DNA of 37,586 bases, from positions 1 to 37,586 of IMG/VR virus record IMGVR_UViG_3300035122_000006, one strand, 5' to 3'. The position numbers and the translations under genes are program-made. Position 1 is the stretch's first letter, and every line of letters begins with the position of its first letter. Source of the DNA: a virus. A model generated the notes under the pieces. That model ran no database searches. It was not told where the DNA came from and saw nothing but the letters and a program-made list of their open reading frames with translations. Positions 20,638 through 27,808 of this stretch are shown in pieces.

Positions 20638-20659
20638 CCCCCAGAAATGGGGGTTTTTT
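20638..20659 (+). terminator. Rho-independent terminator
   Basis: CCCCCA, GAAA tetraloop, TGGGGG then TTTTTT. It lies 17 bp before the ATG of the 53-aa gene. It either ends a second short RNA starting around 20575 (TTAAGT-17-TATGCT is a weak promoter candidate) or attenuates that gene. Confidence 0.8.
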
Positions 20660-20676
20660 CAATTCTAGGAGCGGAC

Positions 20677-20838
20677 ATGAGTAGAAAATTAACAACAATT
20701 ACACCCTTACCAAAAGACCTTGAAAGGTGGTTGGTAAATAGATGGTGGAAAGAGATAAATAATGGAATTGAGATGCCTAGAGGCAAAAAAAAACCTCGCC
20801 ATTACGGTGACGAGGTAAAGACAGAGGAGAAGGAGTGA
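20677..20838 (+). CDS. Small basic protein, unknown
   Basis: A 53-aa protein from ATG 20677 with TAGGAGCG upstream; the longer frame upstream runs through the terminator and is rejected. 'TPLPKDLERWLVNRWWKE' then a basic 'MPRGKKKPRHYGDE'. Its 3' half overlaps an antisense terminator of the HTH gene. Unknown function. Confidence 0.5.
   Translation: MSRKLTTITPLPKDLERWLVNRWWKEINNGIEMPRGKKKPRHYGDEVKTEEKE
20785..20815 (-). terminator. Rho-independent terminator of the HTH gene
   Basis: On the minus strand CCTCG...CGAGG closes a hairpin (inner CC/GG pairs) at 20794-20815, followed by nine T (20785-20793). It lies 83 bp beyond the HTH gene stop, inside the opposite-strand 53-aa gene. Confidence 0.75.
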
Positions 20839-20897
20839 CACTTCCCTTACTTTGAATCTTACAAAATTTTTCCATTAAAAAAAACGATTTATGTATC

Positions 20898-21140
20898 TCA
20901 GTCACGTCTTCGATTTGACAGATAGCAACGGTATGTCCACTTTACGAGATCATCCCCTAGAACTTTACCTCGAGTAGCCAATTCAATCCGATGTATGGCC
21001 CTGTATGTCGGCAATCGGCGCCCCCGCATATATGCTAAAATTGATTGATAGCTTAGATCATTATCTAAACAAAATTTCGTTAAAGTCATTTTTTTAGACT
21101 TCAAATATTGCTGTAATGGATGCGGGCTATGTATAGACAT
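20898..21140 (-). CDS. Small HTH repressor, Cro/YdaS-like
   Basis: An 80-aa protein: 'PLQQYLKSKKMTLTKFCLDN' and 'LSYQSILAYMRGRRLPTYRA' give a five-helix HTH of the Cro/YdaS type, with a basic C-terminal tail. It faces the plus-strand recombination operon across a 104-bp region containing paired half-sites and has its own promoter. The natural candidate to bind that operator and its copy at 10060-10117. Confidence 0.75.
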   Translation of the reverse strand: MSIHSPHPLQQYLKSKKMTLTKFCLDNDLSYQSILAYMRGRRLPTYRAIHRIELATRGKVLGDDLVKWTYRCYLSNRRRD

Positions 21141-21146
21141 ATCTAT

Positions 21147-21175
21147 ATTGTACAGAGAGACGAATATTTACTCAA
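21147..21175 (-). promoter_or_regulatory. Promoter of the HTH gene
   Basis: On the minus strand TTGAGT (21170-21175), 17 bp, TACAAT (21147-21152). The predicted start of RNA is at or next to the ATG (21140), so the message would be nearly leaderless. The -35 overlaps the left operator half-site TTTACTCA, allowing autoregulation. Confidence 0.6.
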
Positions 21176-21227
21176 TTGCAATATTTTGGTTGTGTTAAAT
21201 ATGATTAAATTGTATCATATGAGTAAA
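21167..21227 (+). promoter_or_regulatory. Divergent promoter/operator region B
   Basis: Plus-strand TTGTGT (21190-21195), 17 bp, TATCAT (21213-21218). It is bracketed by a perfect 8-bp inverted pair TTTACTCA (21167-21174) and TGAGTAAA (21220-21227). Homologous to region A at 10060-10117. A repressor spanning both half-sites would loop or cover the -35 and -10. Confidence 0.65.
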
Positions 21228-21244
21228 GACAAAGGAGAGTGAAA

Positions 21245-21517
21245 ATGTACATGATTGATTTAAATGATTTGGATCAGTTTCCAGAAATGACAGCTTATTC
21301 ACTGCGCAATTATTTAAATTTCGGCACAAAGCCCGGCAGTTTTCTTACTGCTTTACTTGCTAATGATTTGAAAAATGCCGTTACAAAAGCTGACGATGAA
21401 AATATTTTACTAATACGTGAATATGTACGGTGGTTAATATTTAATGCTCCCGATGAATCATGGGGAACTTATGATAAAGTCAACGCGTGGATTAAAGAGG
21501 AGCCTAATCATGAATGA
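21245..21517 (+). CDS. Conserved phage protein, unknown
   Basis: A 90-aa protein. The ATG at 21245 is seven bases after AGGAG; the GTG at 21239 is too close. 'YSLRNYLNFGTKPGSFLTAL' and 'VRWLIFNAPDESWGTYDKV' are recurrent in small phage proteins beside recombination genes. No function known. First gene of the operon driven by region B, so very early expression is likely. Confidence 0.7.
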   Translation: MYMIDLNDLDQFPEMTAYSLRNYLNFGTKPGSFLTALLANDLKNAVTKADDENILLIREYVRWLIFNAPDESWGTYDKVNAWIKEEPNHE

Positions 21518-21683
21518 AAAGTTGCTTGATGCTGAAGACATACGCCAACTCAAAGAGGATGAGTTACGAGAGGAGGCTAGGGATCTCGAAGATTTTGAAG
21601 ATCGTCTTTTAGACGACGACGATGATTATGACACGCCTATAAGCTTGCAAACCCTCGGCCTTATCTGGGCCGATTTTATGTGA
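21510..21683 (+). CDS. Small acidic protein
   Basis: A 57-aa protein from ATG 21510 (GAGGAG upstream), overlapping the previous gene by 8 bp. Very acidic, with 'RLLDDDDDYDTP'. Highly acidic small proteins can mimic DNA, as some anti-restriction proteins do; no specific evidence here. Confidence 0.55.
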   Translation: MNEKLLDAEDIRQLKEDELREEARDLEDFEDRLLDDDDDYDTPISLQTLGLIWADFM

Positions 21684-21686
21684 AAA

Positions 21687-21707
21687 GGGCGACCGTAGGA
21701 GTCGCCC
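21687..21707. other. Perfect 7-bp GC hairpin between genes
   Basis: GGGCGAC (21687-21693), 7-base loop, GTCGCCC (21701-21707). There is no T-run on the plus strand. On the minus strand it is followed by TTTTC, so it could stop antisense transcription, or act as an mRNA-stabilising or processing structure in the recombination operon. Confidence 0.5.
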
Positions 21708-21745
21708 CAAAATGAAATGACTGTAACTTCAAAAAAGGAGATCTA

Positions 21746-21946
21746 ATGAAGTTTTTCACTCTTATATGTGCCCTATGCGCTATTTTATTGTCAACATCGG
21801 CCTGCGCCCCATTTTCGGGAATTAGCTCAGTTTCTGGTTCATCTGTATGTAGCATTTATTCAAGCGAAGCGGGAAAGCTATCGGAAGATGCTGAATTTGT
21901 TTTGATTGAGAAAATCAAAAAGGAGATTAAAAATGAAACACGATAA
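21746..21946 (+). CDS. Small exported protein, probable lipoprotein
   Basis: A 66-aa protein with AAGGAG before its ATG. 'MKFFTLICALCAILLSTSAC' is a signal peptide; the Cys at 20 follows S-A, a tolerable lipobox. The mature part is Ser-rich then charged ('EKIKKEIKNETR'). An envelope-associated early protein suggests superinfection exclusion. No family recognised. Confidence 0.6.
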   Translation: MKFFTLICALCAILLSTSACAPFSGISSVSGSSVCSIYSSEAGKLSEDAEFVLIEKIKKEIKNETR

Positions 21947-22127
21947 TGTTATTTCTCTTTTGAGAAAAAATTATTGGAAATTACAAGATATCATTAAGCA
22001 AATTCAAGAGGATGCAAATTTGTACGAAAATAAATTAAATCGTATTCGAGAAGAATTGGATCAATATCGGAATGAGTCAGCTAATATATTAGATGCCATA
22101 GCCTGTCTGGAGGATGAAGATGAGTGA
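21933..22127 (+). CDS. Small coiled-coil protein
   Basis: A 64-aa protein starting at ATG 21933, AAGGAG upstream, overlapping the previous gene by 14 bp. 'KLQDIIKQIQEDANLYENKL' and on is heptad-like. Precedes the annealing protein gene, overlapping by 8 bp. Unknown role. Confidence 0.55.
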   Translation: MKHDNVISLLRKNYWKLQDIIKQIQEDANLYENKLNRIREELDQYRNESANILDAIACLEDEDE

Positions 22128-22836
22128 TTTAATTCCATCTGATAATGAAATGACTGTGTTTAAAACTATGGCAATGGCCGCATCAAAATCCAATTTATAT
22201 CAAAGATTTGGAGGGTATGAGGGGATCATGACTATTTTGCTGACGGCGAGAGAACTTGGCTTGCCACCGATGCTTTCGTTAGCTGGAGGGATTCATATTA
22301 TCAAGGGTAATATTATGCTGTCGGCCCGCTCTATGAATGCCTTAATCAGACGCGATGGTCATAAGGTTGAAACTATCACTACGGGCGATACCGTTTGTAC
22401 ATTGAGAGGGACGCGTAAAGATGGGGAAACGATGGAAGTCAGTTTCTTTATCGAAGAAGCAAAACGCGCGGGGTTGATCAAAGAAGGGTCAGGATGGGCC
22501 AAGTGCCCAAATGATATGTTGTACGCTAGGGCACTTTCAAGGCTCGCCAGACGACTTTTTCCAGATGTTATAGGTACATGCTATATTGATGGAGAAATCC
22601 CAACAGACGGCGATTCTGATAGAAATATAGTTGAAAGCAACGTCATTGATGTTGAAATAGAAAAACCGAATTTGGAACCGATTACTGACCATCAACATGA
22701 AACTCTCTTACAGCATATCATAGATGACGATCATAAGAGTAAAGTGTTAGACTATTTCGATGTCACGTCTCTCGAACAGCTCAGACAATGTGATTATGAA
22801 ACCATAATGAGGAGAGTAGATAATGGAACAAGGTAG
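22120..22836 (+). CDS. RecT-like single-strand annealing protein
   Basis: A 238-aa protein from ATG 22120 (GGAGG six bases upstream). The segment 'ILLTARELGLPPMLSLAGGI' with 'IIKGNIMLSARSMNALIRR' is the conserved core I associate with phage RecT-family annealing proteins. A further 'ARALSRLARRLFPDVIGTCY' follows. It overlaps a YqaJ exonuclease gene, the standard two-gene recombination cassette. It would anneal resected ends to make replication or packaging concatemers. Confidence 0.75.
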   Translation: MSDLIPSDNEMTVFKTMAMAASKSNLYQRFGGYEGIMTILLTARELGLPPMLSLAGGIHIIKGNIMLSARSMNALIRRDGHKVETITTGDTVCTLRGTRKDGETMEVSFFIEEAKRAGLIKEGSGWAKCPNDMLYARALSRLARRLFPDVIGTCYIDGEIPTDGDSDRNIVESNVIDVEIEKPNLEPITDHQHETLLQHIIDDDHKSKVLDYFDVTSLEQLRQCDYETIMRRVDNGTR

Positions 22837-23677
22837 TTCTGCATGGTTAACAAAACGTAAAGAGTGCATCACTGCAAGCGATATACCGACTATTATGGGA
22901 ATATCATCGTATGGTAAGACGGCGCGCGACCTTTGGATGCAAAAAAAAGATCTGGTGCCTGCGGACGAAATGAATATCGCAATGGAGCATGGCATTAGAA
23001 CTGAGCCAATGGCAAGAATGTGTCTCAATAAACTCACCGGAATCAAGTTTCAACCGCAGGTGTTGTTTCACCCGGATCATCCGCATTTTATGGCATCATT
23101 GGATGGTTTAGATTATTCGGGAACAAGAGCTTGTGAAATCAAATGCCCCTACAATATCAAAAATTATCATGCGGCTCTTCAACGGAAAGGCCCGGCGCAG
23201 GATCATTACGCACAAATGCAATGGCAGATGTATGTAGGTAAATTGAAACATATTATTTATTTTGTGTACTGGAGCGATATAGGGTTTTATATTACTGAAT
23301 GCAAACGCAATGAAGATTTTATTCGTGAAGCCGTCGAAGCGGCAAATCAGTTTTATGACTGGATGGTGAATAACATAGAACCACCGGACGAATACTGGCA
23401 TTTAGAAGAGTCCGTGGAAGCGGATAGGATTCAGCGGGCTATCCAGCTAAAAGAGATCATCAAAGATAGCGAAAGGGAGCTGGATGAGATCAAAAACTAC
23501 TATTTGGAAAAGTCAGATTTTCAATCTGTGAAATGTGGCCCCCTCTGCATACGTATCCAAGAAACAAAAGGGTCTATTGACTATAAGTCAATACCTGAGA
23601 TACAAAACATTGACTTAGATCAGTATAGAAAACCGAGCTATACAAAATATGTAATGACGATCAAAAAAGAAGATTAA
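22823..23677 (+). CDS. YqaJ/lambda-Exo-type exonuclease
   Basis: A 284-aa protein with 'CITASDIPTIMGIS' (about 13-26), 'MEHGIRTEPMAR' (about 54-65), 'FMASLDGL' (about 91-98), 'CEIKCPYN' (about 107-114, the ExK) and 'HYAQMQWQMYV' (about 133-143): the complete active-site set of the lambda Exo/YqaJ family. It resects double-strand ends 5' to 3', feeding the annealing protein encoded just upstream with a 14-bp overlap. Confidence 0.9.
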   Translation: MEQGSSAWLTKRKECITASDIPTIMGISSYGKTARDLWMQKKDLVPADEMNIAMEHGIRTEPMARMCLNKLTGIKFQPQVLFHPDHPHFMASLDGLDYSGTRACEIKCPYNIKNYHAALQRKGPAQDHYAQMQWQMYVGKLKHIIYFVYWSDIGFYITECKRNEDFIREAVEAANQFYDWMVNNIEPPDEYWHLEESVEADRIQRAIQLKEIIKDSERELDEIKNYYLEKSDFQSVKCGPLCIRIQETKGSIDYKSIPEIQNIDLDQYRKPSYTKYVMTIKKED

Positions 23678-23690
23678 CAGAGGAGGCCAT

Positions 23691-23822
23691 ATGTGGCCGT
23701 TTCTTGTTGAATTTGCGATCTGCGGATCGCTTTGTCTTTTGTCTTTTCTTTCTGAAGAAACAACATTATGGAAAATCAAACATTCACGATTTGCGTTGTT
23801 TCTTCAGAATTTTCTTAGTTAG
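23691..23822 (+). CDS. Tiny membrane protein
   Basis: A 43-aa frame with a very strong site (GAGGAGG). 'MWPFLVEFAICGSLCLLSFL' is a plausible membrane segment, followed by a basic C-terminal half. The coding region includes a 14-bp inverted repeat. Last gene of the operon; a small-holin role is possible but unsupported beyond topology. Confidence 0.45.
   Translation: MWPFLVEFAICGSLCLLSFLSEETTLWKIKHSRFALFLQNFLS
23751..23808 (+). terminator. Long inverted repeat between convergent operons
   Basis: TCTGAAGAAACAAC (23751-23764) and GTTGTTTCTTCAGA (23795-23808), a perfect 14-bp stem with a 30-base loop, followed by ATTTTCTT on the plus strand. It sits where the plus-strand recombination operon meets the end of the late operon and probably terminates or protects the plus message. 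Confidence 0.5.
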
Positions 23823-24030
23823 AGAATGGAAGGTCAATAACTGTGACTCCTTCGCTTCCTTGTCTGTATCCGTACAATTCAGAATCAAAATCAGTTTCGG
23901 AACATGAAAGCTGAAATTGTTCATAATGCATCGGACACGGTGAGCTAGGTTCCATTTCAAGATGAGTGCACCATTTGACGTTGCAAGATGGCAGTACGGG
24001 GAATAAAAGTAGCCATAAAATTCTGTACAC
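23815..24030 (-). CDS. Lipoprotein at the end of the late operon
   Basis: A 71-aa protein from GTG 24030, five bases after GAGGAG. 'MYRILWLLLFPVLPSC' is a signal peptide with lipobox LPSC (Cys16). The mature part is short and acidic, with two more Cys. Last gene of the late operon, a common place for lysis genes, so an outer-membrane spanin-like role is the leading guess. A longer overlapping frame (23784-24050) lacks a ribosome binding site and a membrane segment. Confidence 0.55.
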   Translation of the reverse strand: MYRILWLLLFPVLPSCNVKWCTHLEMEPSSPCPMHYEQFQLSCSETDFDSELYGYRQGSEGVTVIDLPFSN

Positions 24031-24039
24031 GTGTTCTCC

Positions 24040-24663
24040 TCAAGATTCATTCAATCCATAAATGGAAACAATAGCACTTGATCCCATATTTATAAATCTA
24101 ATTGCGTCATTATCTTCCGCGGAAGCCCTTTCAGCACCAAGTGACATTCTCGAATTCGTAGCTGTAGATGTGTCGTGTCTAAAGGCATCAACAATCCATG
24201 TAGTTTTATAGCTAGCATTTGTTGGGTCATAAATCCAACCTACAAATCTGCCTCCGCCTGAATAATTTGTTCCAGAAGACAATACTTCCATACCTTCAGT
24301 ACCACCAGAATTGACATTCCCATAATAATCATTTACGGCAGTTTTCCACGAAGAACCATTGTCAGTGGATACTTGAAGTTGTGAATTGTTAGCTGATATA
24401 AATCGTCCCATAAACATATATGTTCTGTATGTATCCGTCATATAAGTATTGTCAAAAACTATTGTCGATCCAGTTCCAGTTCCAAGATAAACCCAAGCAC
24501 CTGGACCACTTCCAGATCCTGTAATTGTGACGACATTACCACTTGCGGACGTCGATACTGAACCTGCTCCCACAATATCAATATTTGGCTTGGCTGGATC
24601 AATAACCGCCGTTCCTGAGTCAGTTAAAATATCTGTGAATCCTGTACCTGTATTGAAAGTCAT
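24040..24663 (-). CDS. Tail fibre/receptor-binding-type protein
   Basis: A 207-aa protein. N-terminal 'TFNTGTGFTDILTDSGTAVI' and a Gly/Ser hinge 'VVTITGSGSGPGAWVYLGTG' are typical of fibre collars, then a beta-rich C-terminal domain with many aromatic and Asn/Ser residues. AAGGAG precedes the ATG. Probably contacts the host surface. Confidence 0.65.
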   Translation of the reverse strand: MTFNTGTGFTDILTDSGTAVIDPAKPNIDIVGAGSVSTSASGNVVTITGSGSGPGAWVYLGTGTGSTIVFDNTYMTDTYRTYMFMGRFISANNSQLQVSTDNGSSWKTAVNDYYGNVNSGGTEGMEVLSSGTNYSGGGRFVGWIYDPTNASYKTTWIVDAFRHDTSTATNSRMSLGAERASAEDNDAIRFINMGSSAIVSIYGLNES

Positions 24664-24671
24664 AAATCTCC

Positions 24672-25673
24672 TTAATTAGCTGTCCATGATCCCGAAGAAT
24701 TTAATATGACAAAATCGGTATCGGTGGTTACTGTTTTTATCCATATTACGTCCCATTTAGCATTTGAATCCAAAGAGCCTCCTGCTCCAGTTGTGGTATC
24801 TACGCCGTTGTAATGGATTGTCTGACTAGCGTTTTGAGCAATAGATACGGCCCCAGCTCCTTTTCTGATGATTACGAATTGATCCCCAAAGGTTGACGTG
24901 GATGGCAATGTCATGGTAACTGATCCCGCATCATTTACAACATACATGACAAAAGGAACCATTGGCGCAGGATCGGCAGATACTTCGACACATGTCCAAC
25001 TGGCAAAGCCGGAGGCATCAATTGTGATTGTATTACCTGGACCTTGCCCAGAAGTCACAATATTCGTTCCACCTAAAACTTGTACTTCTCCTGATCCATC
25101 AGGAACAACATTAGGCGCACCATCGTCAGTCTCAAAATTGGTTGTGGCTGTACCACCTCCGAGAAGTTGCAACCATCCATTCGCATCTACTGTAAAAGCG
25201 CTTGAATCTGCGCTCAATAAACCGGCATCGTTATTATCGGCTGGCACTGTAATTGCGGCACCAACCTGAATATCAAGATCCAAAGTATTTGCAATGTTTG
25301 CTCGAGTGAAAAGAGGTTGTGCATGCGTGGCATTAGCAACAGTATTTCCATTAACATCAATTATTCCAGCGGCGGGAGCAGCTACGTTTCCATCGTCGGC
25401 TCTAAGTTCTGTTACACTTCCACCTGTTCCCCCTGTGAATAATAGCCACGTAGCCCCATTAGCATTGTTGGCTTGTAGATTGACTAATATCCACACGTCA
25501 GCATCTACAGGATCAACCGAAGATTTTAAATGAACCCAAACGCTGGGGACCTTATAAAATCCTTGATCATCCTGTGTATCTGAAATCAAAGGCGCACGAT
25601 CTCTAACATATGTGGGAGCAAAAGCATAATTTACGCCTAAATATTTTGTTATGTCTCCGATTGGGGATGCCAT
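24672..25673 (-). CDS. Tail fibre-like protein
   Basis: A 333-aa protein with Asn/Thr/Gly-rich beta repeats, a repeated 'TDDGAPNVVPDGSGEVQVLG' hinge and a C-terminal module ('TLPSTSTFGDQFVIIRKGAG', 'QNASQTIHYNGVDTTTGAGG') common in phage fibres and bacterial adhesin-like proteins. No enzymatic motif seen. It forms part of a six-gene fibre cluster. Confidence 0.7.
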   Translation of the reverse strand: MASPIGDITKYLGVNYAFAPTYVRDRAPLISDTQDDQGFYKVPSVWVHLKSSVDPVDADVWILVNLQANNANGATWLLFTGGTGGSVTELRADDGNVAAPAAGIIDVNGNTVANATHAQPLFTRANIANTLDLDIQVGAAITVPADNNDAGLLSADSSAFTVDANGWLQLLGGGTATTNFETDDGAPNVVPDGSGEVQVLGGTNIVTSGQGPGNTITIDASGFASWTCVEVSADPAPMVPFVMYVVNDAGSVTMTLPSTSTFGDQFVIIRKGAGAVSIAQNASQTIHYNGVDTTTGAGGSLDSNAKWDVIWIKTVTTDTDFVILNSSGSWTAN

Positions 25674-25976
25674 TTAATTCTCTTTTGTGGCCTTTTGTTC
25701 TCTTTGTTTTCGCGACATATAGTCTGGATGAGAAAAAATCATTTCAGCTAATATATCATCTTTTAAGGGAATGCTTTCAACTCCTGAAGCCTCTAATTTA
25801 GGAATCCATTCACTTTTCAGACGTTCCATACATTTTTCATATTTATGACTTAAAACGTATTTTACTCGTCGTTTCATATCAGCTTCAAATTCATCTTCAT
25901 GAACGTCATGACAAATAATCTTCTTTTGGATGTCTGAAAGTTCTAAAATCAATTCTCCATCTACTTCAAATTTCAT
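25674..25976 (-). CDS. Small protein within the fibre cluster, unknown
   Basis: A 100-aa protein, 'MKFEVDGELILELSDIQKKI', with a charged helical middle ('KRRVKYVLSHKYEKCMERLK') and C-terminal 'HPDYMSRKQREQK'. Hydrophilic, unlike the fibre proteins around it. Adjacent genes are contiguous, so it may be a fibre assembly chaperone (inference). AAAGGAG precedes the ATG. Confidence 0.65.
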   Translation of the reverse strand: MKFEVDGELILELSDIQKKIICHDVHEDEFEADMKRRVKYVLSHKYEKCMERLKSEWIPKLEASGVESIPLKDDILAEMIFSHPDYMSRKQREQKATKEN

Positions 25977-25986
25977 TGATGCTCCT

Positions 25987-26607
25987 TTAAGCTACTAAAT
26001 ATCCATTGACTAATGTTCTACCGTCAGCGGCACCTATCAAATCGACATTATCTGCTCCTACACCTATGGATTCTATTTCAAATGTAGCAGTATCCCCCGC
26101 GTCCATATCTGCAATGACCGACAAGACACAAAGTCTAGTATTTGATACAAAAGTTCCAAGATTTGATTCATAGGTTCTGTTGCTTGTGACAATACGAAAA
26201 AAACAATCCGCTGAAGAAGCGCCAAAGTCAGTAGCATTGATTTTAAGACCGATATAATATTTACCTGTCACAGGCGCCGTAAATGTTGCGGCACTCCCCG
26301 CCCCATCACCTGGATCAAAATCGCTGTTTTGATCATATATTTCTGTAAGAGCGGTACCAGATCCTAGAGAATAAATGGTTCCATTTCCTGTGACATTAGC
26401 ATCAGTCGAAGCTAAGTTGGCAAGAAACGCAGGTTGCGATGAATTTGTCATCTCTCCGGCGTCCGTGACAATTACAGTACTATCTTGTAAGAGCTTGCCT
26501 GTTGTTCCATCAAATCTTGATAGAGCGTTATCAGTAGAGGATGCGGGGCCTACTACATCACCAGATCCCGGGCCTGAGCTTGGTGTGCCTGAATTTATCT
26601 TACTCAT
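25987..26607 (-). CDS. Fibre protein with C1q-like domain
   Basis: A 206-aa protein. N-terminal 'GDVVGPASSTDNALSRFDGT' is a widely shared fibre anchor. Residues about 60-205 ('NSSQPAFLANLASTDANVTG', 'FTAPVTGKYYIGLKI') have the jelly-roll pattern of C1q/TNF-like trimer domains, which bind surfaces at fibre tips. It overlaps the preceding gene by ATGA. Confidence 0.7.
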   Translation of the reverse strand: MSKINSGTPSSGPGSGDVVGPASSTDNALSRFDGTTGKLLQDSTVIVTDAGEMTNSSQPAFLANLASTDANVTGNGTIYSLGSGTALTEIYDQNSDFDPGDGAGSAATFTAPVTGKYYIGLKINATDFGASSADCFFRIVTSNRTYESNLGTFVSNTRLCVLSVIADMDAGDTATFEIESIGVGADNVDLIGAADGRTLVNGYLVA

Positions 26608-26939
26608 GTTGAATATATTCCGTTTACGCGGGCCGATCCGGATCCTGGCGCCCCTGCTGTTTGTCTAACTCTAAATTGTGTCCCTATCCCAATGATAGGT
26701 GGTTCGCCATTCACTTGATCGACACCGGCTGAATCATCAATTACTAAGCTTTCCCCGGATTCTAGCGTCAAATTGACGTTATCTGCTCCATCCCATGAAA
26801 ACTGCAATGACACATTTGTTTGATTTTGTAGCCAATATTTGCCCCAATTTTTTGTTAATGGAGTTCCAATATTCGCAAAAGCGGCCCCTATAGATCCAAA
26901 GGCAAGAGACCTTTCAACGTCTGGATATGATCTGCTCAT
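26604..26939 (-). CDS. Small tail-fibre-associated protein
   Basis: A 111-aa beta-rich protein ('QNQTNVSLQFSWDGADNVNL', 'GIGTQFRVRQTAGAPGSGSA'). It may be a capping or adaptor domain for the neighbouring fibre. It is coupled to the C1q-type gene by a 4-bp overlap. Confidence 0.6.
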   Translation of the reverse strand: MSRSYPDVERSLAFGSIGAAFANIGTPLTKNWGKYWLQNQTNVSLQFSWDGADNVNLTLESGESLVIDDSAGVDQVNGEPPIIGIGTQFRVRQTAGAPGSGSARVNGIYST

Positions 26940-26947
26940 CTTAACCT

Positions 26948-27808
26948 CTAAATTGTTACAGTTCTAAATGATACAGAAACGATCAATTGTGCATCATTGG
27001 AAGCATTGCCCCCGAAATTGTTATTTAAATTATCCAATACTAATGCTTGAGCTTCAGCGCTTGTTGCCACCACGATTGAATCAATTGCGGGTTCAGCATT
27101 TGTATAAGTATCTGCCGCTTGATCGATAAAACCCGTACATTCGATTGTTTGGCTCACTTGTACACCGCTTGCATCCGTATATTTAATTCCTAAATTGTCT
27201 CCTGCTTCGGTTAATACTTCAGACCCTGCAACAAGTTTAAACGACGCTCCCTTGAATTCGATGATTGATCCAGCCGCTGGCGCCGCTACTAATTCAATAG
27301 GGGTAGTGGCGAGTGCTTTTATTTCAGCGGCACTTAAGGTCGTTACCTTTTGCTGAATTAGATTTGGGTTAACTTGTGCGGATAAAGTACCTGCTCCCGG
27401 TGTATATAATATTGATAAATCTGAACTAGTGATCGACGCGAAAACCGGATCTGCACCTGTAGAACCCAAAAGCACTTGACCATTTGTTGCCACAGCTATA
27501 GGTGTAATGGCGGATGTTCCAGAGCCTACCAAGACTCCATGATCTGTAAACGTCGTAGCTCCCGTTCCCCCATCTACTACGGAAATGGGAAGAGTGATAT
27601 TTGTACCAATGACAACCCATTGAGCAACACCGGCCGCATATCGGCTTAATTTGTACCAATCATCGGCTGGCTGATTAAGCCATTCCGTTCCTACAGAATA
27701 GCCAATATCATTACCCGTGGGGGCGCGCTGTGCTATGATTTGATTTGGTGGATTTGGAGCATCTACGCCTAGATATGACGTGGGATTTTGACCTTGAGGT
27801 TGTGTCAT
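26948..27808 (-). CDS. Tail fibre protein
   Basis: A 286-aa protein from ATG 27808, which overlaps the previous stop as ATGA; a longer frame upstream lies inside the previous gene. 'NPTSYLGVDAPNPPNQIIAQ' and 'LPISVVDGGTGATTFTDHGV' are standard fibre N-terminal/shaft motifs. The C-terminal 100 residues form a beta domain resembling a C1q-type or putative tip domain ('ATTPIELVAAPAAGSIIEFK'). Confidence 0.7.
   Translation of the reverse strand: MTQPQGQNPTSYLGVDAPNPPNQIIAQRAPTGNDIGYSVGTEWLNQPADDWYKLSRYAAGVAQWVVIGTNITLPISVVDGGTGATTFTDHGVLVGSGTSAITPIAVATNGQVLLGSTGADPVFASITSSDLSILYTPGAGTLSAQVNPNLIQQKVTTLSAAEIKALATTPIELVAAPAAGSIIEFKGASFKLVAGSEVLTEAGDNLGIKYTDASGVQVSQTIECTGFIDQAADTYTNAEPAIDSIVVATSAEAQALVLDNLNNNFGGNASNDAQLIVSVSFRTVTI

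Noticed and set aside
23784-24050. Rz/Rz1-type nested spanin pair
   Set aside because: The longer frame lacks an N-terminal membrane anchor and ribosome binding site, so only the lipoprotein frame was kept.
24898-25533. Plus-strand frames in the fibre genes
   Set aside because: Complement shadows of Gly/Thr/Asn-rich fibre genes with no ribosome binding sites.
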